DNA of 64,000 nt. Source: Tenacibaculum jejuense (lineage in GTDB: Bacteria > Bacteroidota > Bacteroidia > Flavobacteriales > Flavobacteriaceae). The first letter of the stretch is position 1; each line of letters opens with the position of its first letter. The stretch is taken from assembly GCF_900198195.1 (NCBI RefSeq), contig NZ_LT899436.1, forward strand, positions 2,695,001-2,759,000, written 5' to 3'. This document shows, piece after piece, positions 59,859-64,000 of the stretch. A model generated the notes under the pieces. That model saw only the letters and a list, made by a program, of their open reading frames with translations. It did not search any database and had not been told where the DNA came from. The translations under genes were made by a program, and so were the position numbers.

Positions 59859-60167
59859 AAAAATAGAAAAATAACAGTTAATGGTATTGGATATTATTGG
59901 ACAATAGATTATGAAGAAGATTATGGTATAATTCTATGTAATGTGGGTTTAATTGAAAAGCCGAATTTTAGATTTAGTTTTTGGAGAGGAGCAGATAGCA
60001 GTCATAAACGTTATATTCACAATGGAGTTGAACAACAACACGAAGTAAAAACTATAACTCCTTCTATAGTTAGAAAAGCAATTATTTATGCTAATACGAA
60101 TTTAGATTGGCTGAACAATAAACCTAGTTCCATACCTTACAATTCAAAATGGTTTGAAGTTCAATAA
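59859..60167 (+). pseudogene. N-terminally truncated hypothetical gene
   Basis: One frame is open from 59859 to a stop at 60167 and reads like real protein throughout (ITVNGIGYYWTIDYEEDYGI, NFRFSFWRGADSSHKRY, IVRKAIIYANTNLDWLNNK). There is no ATG, GTG or TTG before the GTG at 59943, which would cut off conserved-looking sequence. The upstream bases are a run of A with stops. It is probably a remnant of a longer gene or uses an ATA/ATT start. No family was recognised. Confidence 0.5.
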
Positions 60168-60220
60168 ATCTAAATAATGTGAATCCACCAATAACCCTCT
60201 GAAAAAGTTACTTTTAATAT

Positions 60221-61396
60221 TTATGGGTAGATAGAAAAAGAGAACTTATCAGGTCGATTATTTTTAAAAGTAACTTCAATACCTGCATAATCGAGGAAAT
60301 AAAATCCATAATCATTAGGATAATGTCCATTGTAATAAAATATTCTTGCTAATTTTTTTACAAATTGATCTCTAGTAACTTTAGACGAAATTTTAAACCC
60401 ATTCACCACATATGCATTTGTTTTTAAAGATAGCCAGATGATTTCAGCAACTCCTTTAGTTTCTTCAACCATAAACTCTGCATCTTTATAAACATAACGA
60501 ATAGTTCCTGCAAAACAACAATCATCTTCTTCCTTTACCTTTTTAATTGGGCTTCCTTTAATGTTTAGTAGTTCTTTTAGTGTTAATTCATAACCTTCTA
60601 CTTTTACCCCATTGATAATTAAAAAGTTTTTTTCTTTATCTATTTTTTCAAGCTCTGCATAGGATAGTTTATTCTTTTTTTCTTCTTCAATGGTAATTTC
60701 AAGTACTATTTTTTTGATTAGATTTTTATCATTTACTTGTTTCGCTACTGATAGGCATCGCTTCAATCCTGATGCTTTTGATGCATCTACATTTGTATTC
60801 CAAATGAACTCGTTTATACGTTGGCCTATTTTTTGTCTTTCTGCTACATTTGAATACGGAATTGTATCAAACTGTTTATAGAGTTCTTCCAATATTGGCC
60901 GTTTACCAAGAAACTTTTGTTGAATAAAGTATCCACCCACATTAACCCAATCCTCTGGATCATATGGATAATAATTGACTCTAGCCACTTCACCCATGGT
61001 AAATACTTTTCCCACTTTGGTTTTCGTTGACGGACCAAGTCTTCCTCTCAAAGAGGCTACAGTGATAAACATATGAGGAGAACCATAAATCCCGTCATTT
61101 TCAATAATGGGACTCGGTGAAGGTGTATAATTATCAGAAGCATTTAAAGTTTTTCTAATAAAAGACTTTAGGACGTAGCCTGTTGAAGTATTATCTACTG
61201 TTACTTTTACAAACTCTTGATTAATATCACTTTCTTCAATATTATTAACTAAAGCTCCACGTAATAAAATTCCTAAATGTGTAGCACCTGTACTAGGTTC
61301 TGAGTACAACTTTGTTGGTGATACAATAAACTTTTGCGCTATAACGGAAGTAACACAAAGTGAGAAGACAAAAACACTTATTATCCTTTTGTACAT
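60221..61396 (-). CDS. Secreted protein with two SH3-like domains
   Basis: The 391-residue protein has a signal peptide (MYKRIISVFVFSLCVTSVIAQ). Residues 24-85 form a bacterial SH3-like domain (TKLYSEPSTGATHLGILLRGALV; TGYVLKSFI), and residues 110-170 form a second (LRGRLGPSTKTKVGKVFTMGEVARV; DPEDWVNVGG). The remainder is helical then beta-rich with no recognised fold. SH3b domains usually bind peptidoglycan or proteins of the envelope. It lies 14 bases downstream of murA. Confidence 0.75.
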   Translation of the reverse strand: MYKRIISVFVFSLCVTSVIAQKFIVSPTKLYSEPSTGATHLGILLRGALVNNIEESDINQEFVKVTVDNTSTGYVLKSFIRKTLNASDNYTPSPSPIIENDGIYGSPHMFITVASLRGRLGPSTKTKVGKVFTMGEVARVNYYPYDPEDWVNVGGYFIQQKFLGKRPILEELYKQFDTIPYSNVAERQKIGQRINEFIWNTNVDASKASGLKRCLSVAKQVNDKNLIKKIVLEITIEEEKKNKLSYAELEKIDKEKNFLIINGVKVEGYELTLKELLNIKGSPIKKVKEEDDCCFAGTIRYVYKDAEFMVEETKGVAEIIWLSLKTNAYVVNGFKISSKVTRDQFVKKLARIFYYNGHYPNDYGFYFLDYAGIEVTFKNNRPDKFSFSIYP

Positions 61397-61410
61397 CTCA
61401 CTTTACGATT

Positions 61411-62724
61411 TTACTCTTCTATTCTTTCTATTTTAGCTCCTAAAGCCTGTAAACGAGGTACAATGCGTTCGTATCCTCTGTCAATCTGCTCTATATTATG
61501 GATAATACTAGTTCCTTTTGCAGAAAGTGCAGCTATTAATAATGAAATACCTGCTCTAATATCAGGAGAAGTCATTTTTGTTGCTTTTAATTGTGACTGG
61601 CGATTGTGTCCTATAACAGTTGCTCTATGTGGATCACATAAAATAACTTTTGCTCCCATATCAATTAGTTTGTCTACAAAGAACAATCTACTTTCAAACA
61701 TTTTCTGATGTATTAAAACTGTTCCTTTTGCTTGTGTTGCAACTACTAAAACAATACTTAATAAATCTGGAGTAAAACCTGGCCATGGTGCATCTGCAAC
61801 AGTTAAAACTGAACCATCAATATAATTTTGGATCTCATAACTCTCTTGAGCAGGAATATAAATATCGTCATTTTTTTTCTCTAACTGAATTCCTAGTTTT
61901 CTGAATACATTAGGAATTTGTCCTAAATCCTTCCAACTTACGTCTTTAATTGTTAATTCAGATTTAGTCATTGCTGCCATACCAATCCAACTACCTATTT
62001 CAATCATATCAGGTAAGATTCGATGTTCACATCCACCTAATTCTTTTACGCCTTCTATAGTTAATAAGTTAGAGCCAACACCAGTGATTTTAGCTCCCAT
62101 ACTATTTAGCATCTTACAAAGTTGTTGTAAATAAGGTTCGCAGGCAGCATTATAGATTGTTGTTTTTCCTTTTGCTAAAACGGCTGCCATTACAATATTG
62201 GCTGTTCCGGTTACTGAAGCCTCATCTAACAACATATCTGTTCCCGTTAAACCTGTATCAGTTTCAACTCCGTAGAAATATTCTTCTTTATTGTAACGGA
62301 ATTTAGCTCCCAAGTTTATGAAACCTTCAAAGTGAGTATCTAAACGACGTCTTCCTATTTTATCTCCGCCAGGGCGAGGAATATATCCTTTTCCGAAGCG
62401 AGCCAATAAAGGACCAACGATCATAATAGAACCTCTTAAAGAACTTCCGTCTCTTTTAAATTCTGTGCTTTCTAAATAATTTAGATTGATTTCATCAGCT
62501 TGAAAACTGTAAGAATTATCACCTAATTTTTCAATCTTTACACCTAATTCTCCTAGAATAAATATTAATTTATTTACATCGATAATATCTGGAATATTAT
62601 TAATGATTACTTTTTCTGCTGTTAATAAAACTGCACAAATTACCTGTAAAGCTTCATTTTTTGCTCCTTGAGGAGTTATTGTACCTTTTAGCGGATGTCC
62701 TCCTTCAATTTTAAAAGATGCCAT
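61411..62724 (-). CDS. murA: UDP-N-acetylglucosamine 1-carboxyvinyltransferase with Asp in place of the catalytic Cys
   Basis: The 437-residue protein has the MurA pattern: GAKNEAL (Lys22-Asn23), DGSSLRGSIMIVGPLLARFG, then RPGGDKIGRRRLDTHFEGF, GTANIVMAAVLAKG, and the C-terminal DIRAGISLLIAALSAKG. It transfers enolpyruvate to UDP-GlcNAc, the first committed step of peptidoglycan synthesis. The Cys that fosfomycin alkylates in E. coli MurA (Cys115, in PGGC) is Asp121 here. Such Cys-to-Asp enzymes are active and fosfomycin-insensitive in other bacteria. DUF4290 is directly upstream. Confidence 0.95.
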   Translation of the reverse strand: MASFKIEGGHPLKGTITPQGAKNEALQVICAVLLTAEKVIINNIPDIIDVNKLIFILGELGVKIEKLGDNSYSFQADEINLNYLESTEFKRDGSSLRGSIMIVGPLLARFGKGYIPRPGGDKIGRRRLDTHFEGFINLGAKFRYNKEEYFYGVETDTGLTGTDMLLDEASVTGTANIVMAAVLAKGKTTIYNAACEPYLQQLCKMLNSMGAKITGVGSNLLTIEGVKELGGCEHRILPDMIEIGSWIGMAAMTKSELTIKDVSWKDLGQIPNVFRKLGIQLEKKNDDIYIPAQESYEIQNYIDGSVLTVADAPWPGFTPDLLSIVLVVATQAKGTVLIHQKMFESRLFFVDKLIDMGAKVILCDPHRATVIGHNRQSQLKATKMTSPDIRAGISLLIAALSAKGTSIIHNIEQIDRGYERIVPRLQALGAKIERIEE

Positions 62725-63363
62725 TTATTTTTTTCTGTTTTTAGAATTTTTGTTGTGAGTTGATTTCTTTTTACCTTGACCTTGATTCCCTCTTTGTTTC
62801 AATAAAACCTTGATATCAGCTAGTTCGTCTTCTTTACCTCTATAATCTACTTCCCCATCAGTTAACTCGTATAAATGGTCAAAAATTACTTGGTCTTCAA
62901 CACTATCTTTATTCCAGTTAAGGTAACATTTTTTCATGTGGTTAGCTATAGTATAAACTAGAGCTTCTTTCATTTCCCCTTCTTCCCAAGTTAAAACAAC
63001 ATCAATCATATTTTGAATATTGTTCCCGTAAAATCTATACTTTGAAGCAGATCTTGGATAAGGCATTGATTGTGGCTTCTCTTTTAGCTCTTCTTGTGAA
63101 GGTTTTTCATAAGGTGAATCAACATCTAACTTAAAATCAGACATGATATGCAACTGATCCCACAATTTATGTTTAAAATCAGGAACATCTCGTAAATGCG
63201 GTTGTAGATTTCCCATTACATCAATAATAGCTTGCGCCATCGTATTTCTTTCTTCTTTGGTAGGTAAACCTACACAGTGATCTACAAGCTTTTGAATATG
63301 CCTACCATATTCTGGTATTATAAGTTTTGTTCTTCCTGAATTATATTCTAAATCAAACGTCAT
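62725..63363 (-). CDS. DUF4290 domain-containing protein
   Basis: The 212-residue protein begins FDLEYNSGRTKLIIPEYGRHIQKLVDHCV and has MAQAIIDVMGNLQPHLRD and YPRSASKYRFYGNNIQNMI, characteristic of DUF4290, which is regularly placed beside murA in Flavobacteriia. The C-terminus is very basic (KKKSTHNKNSKNRKK), which suggests nucleic-acid contact. Its stop directly abuts the murA ATG, so it is co-transcribed. The biochemical function is unknown. Confidence 0.85.
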   Translation of the reverse strand: MTFDLEYNSGRTKLIIPEYGRHIQKLVDHCVGLPTKEERNTMAQAIIDVMGNLQPHLRDVPDFKHKLWDQLHIMSDFKLDVDSPYEKPSQEELKEKPQSMPYPRSASKYRFYGNNIQNMIDVVLTWEEGEMKEALVYTIANHMKKCYLNWNKDSVEDQVIFDHLYELTDGEVDYRGKEDELADIKVLLKQRGNQGQGKKKSTHNKNSKNRKK

Positions 63364-63418
63364 TTCCTATTAATATATTTAGTGCAAAGTAAGGATTAAT
63401 TATTAATTTACTTCGTAT

Positions 63419-64000
63419 TTAATCTACAGATAATTGTTTATTTTTTTTTAGATCTTTAAACGCTTTTAGTTGTCTCAAAATACCTGACAAACTAAAATAG
63501 TAAAAAAGGATATTCAATACTAACACCATCAGTACAGCCATTGTAATTCCTTCTTTTTGATAACCTCTGTAAGCTACGTATGTGAATAATGGACAGAGTA
63601 ATACTATAAAAATAAAAAAAAGAAGTAAATCCCTATTATATATTTCTTTAACAGCATGATTTGATTCCCCTTCATATCTAGATATCTCCCTGCTTCTTAA
63701 TACTTTTTCGTAATTAGGAAGAGAAAAATCTTCTTGAACAAAATGAGATAAAAATCCAGTTCCAGAAACAATTAAATCTTCAGGAAATAAAAAGTAATTT
63801 GTATTTTTTTCTTGATGTGTTATACTCTCTATTTGCTGCCGTAAAGGTTCAATAAAATCCGCTAAATTTTCTTCGAATCCTCGTAATTGAAAAATATCAA
63901 TAACTAATTCATAATTATCTTCAAAATTTGATAAAATTACATGAGTGAATTCTTGATATAAAGAAATATAATCAGCATTTAATCTCTTTATATAGTCTAA
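63419..64000 (-). CDS. Hypothetical membrane protein (partial, N-terminus outside window)
   Basis: 194 codons are visible from the window edge to a TAA at 63419-63421. The N-terminal part is soluble and helical (NADYISLYQEFTHVIL; EDNYELVIDIFQLRGFEENLADFIEPLR). Two transmembrane helices near the C-terminus (LLLFFIFIVLLCPLFTYVAY and ITMAVLMVLVLNILFYYF) are followed by a basic tail. No family was recognised. It lies 55 bases upstream of DUF4290 on the same strand and may share its operon. Confidence 0.7.
   Translation of the reverse strand, partial: LDYIKRLNADYISLYQEFTHVILSNFEDNYELVIDIFQLRGFEENLADFIEPLRQQIESITHQEKNTNYFLFPEDLIVSGTGFLSHFVQEDFSLPNYEKVLRSREISRYEGESNHAVKEIYNRDLLLFFIFIVLLCPLFTYVAYRGYQKEGITMAVLMVLVLNILFYYFSLSGILRQLKAFKDLKKNKQLSVD

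Noticed and set aside
63600-63640. Apparent frameshift in a poly-A run of the right-edge membrane protein gene
   Set aside because: On recount the run has eight A and the frame stays open through both transmembrane helices to the TAA at 63419, so no frameshift is needed.

Overview
The window is low-GC DNA from a marine member of the Bacteroidota, almost certainly a Flavobacteriaceae species. Supporting evidence is the SusC/SusD pair, promoters of the TTTG-N19/20-TAnnTTTG type, DUF6702/DUF6495/DUF4290 genes in their usual flavobacterial settings, many short secreted proteins, and an alginate utilisation locus. The genus cannot be fixed from sequence alone. No tRNA, prophage, insertion sequence or CRISPR array was seen.

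Positions 1-8240 (minus strand) hold a dense NAD/ADP-ribose gene cluster: the NUDIX-type regulator NrtR, a PRPP-synthetase-like protein, DUF4291, a bacterial-type PARG, two ADP-ribosylglycohydrolases, a small crystallin-J1-type protein, an MBL-fold hydrolase, a macrodomain protein, the RNA 2'-phosphotransferase KptA and the start of a 2OG-Fe(II) oxygenase. Two matching palindromes with the GT-N7-AC core known for NrtR sit at nrtR's own start and just before the prs-like gene. This looks like an ADP-ribose-sensing regulon devoted to removing and recycling ADP-ribose. It is the most interesting system in the window. Peptidase E follows at 8260-8973.

Positions 8991-19226 (plus strand) hold four tandem secreted proteins with carboxypeptidase-regulatory-like domains, DUF6702, two tandem M1 metallopeptidases, a Crp/Fnr regulator and an extended SDR. 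Positions 19442-24348 hold the threonine operon (thrA fusion, thrB, thrC), preceded by a Thr/Ile-rich leader peptide that runs into an intrinsic terminator. After topB, a thioredoxin-like gene at 27594-28178 is flanked by two copies of the 3' end of the KDPG aldolase gene.

Positions 28210-44724 (minus strand) form an alginate utilisation locus. PL6, PL17 and PL7 lyases with SusC/SusD and a PKD lipoprotein bind, cut and import alginate. An MFS transporter, SDR reductase, KDG kinase and KDPG aldolase carry the unsaturated monomer to pyruvate and glyceraldehyde-3-phosphate. A GntR/FadR-type repressor probably controls it: paired TGGTTTACCA / TGGTTRACCA dyads overlap the -7 boxes of the PL6 and susC promoters, and a single dyad lies before gntR.

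Positions 44969-64000 are mostly housekeeping: TrmH, a zinc-finger-less sirtuin, DUF6495, an M23 peptidase, a five-repeat lipoprotein, two adjacent aconitases, RNase P RNA with a candidate small RNA beside it, DnaJ/GrpE, a His-rich coiled-coil lipoprotein, a Cys-rich double-glycine peptide, MurA with the active-site Cys replaced by Asp, and DUF4290. A membrane protein runs off the right edge.
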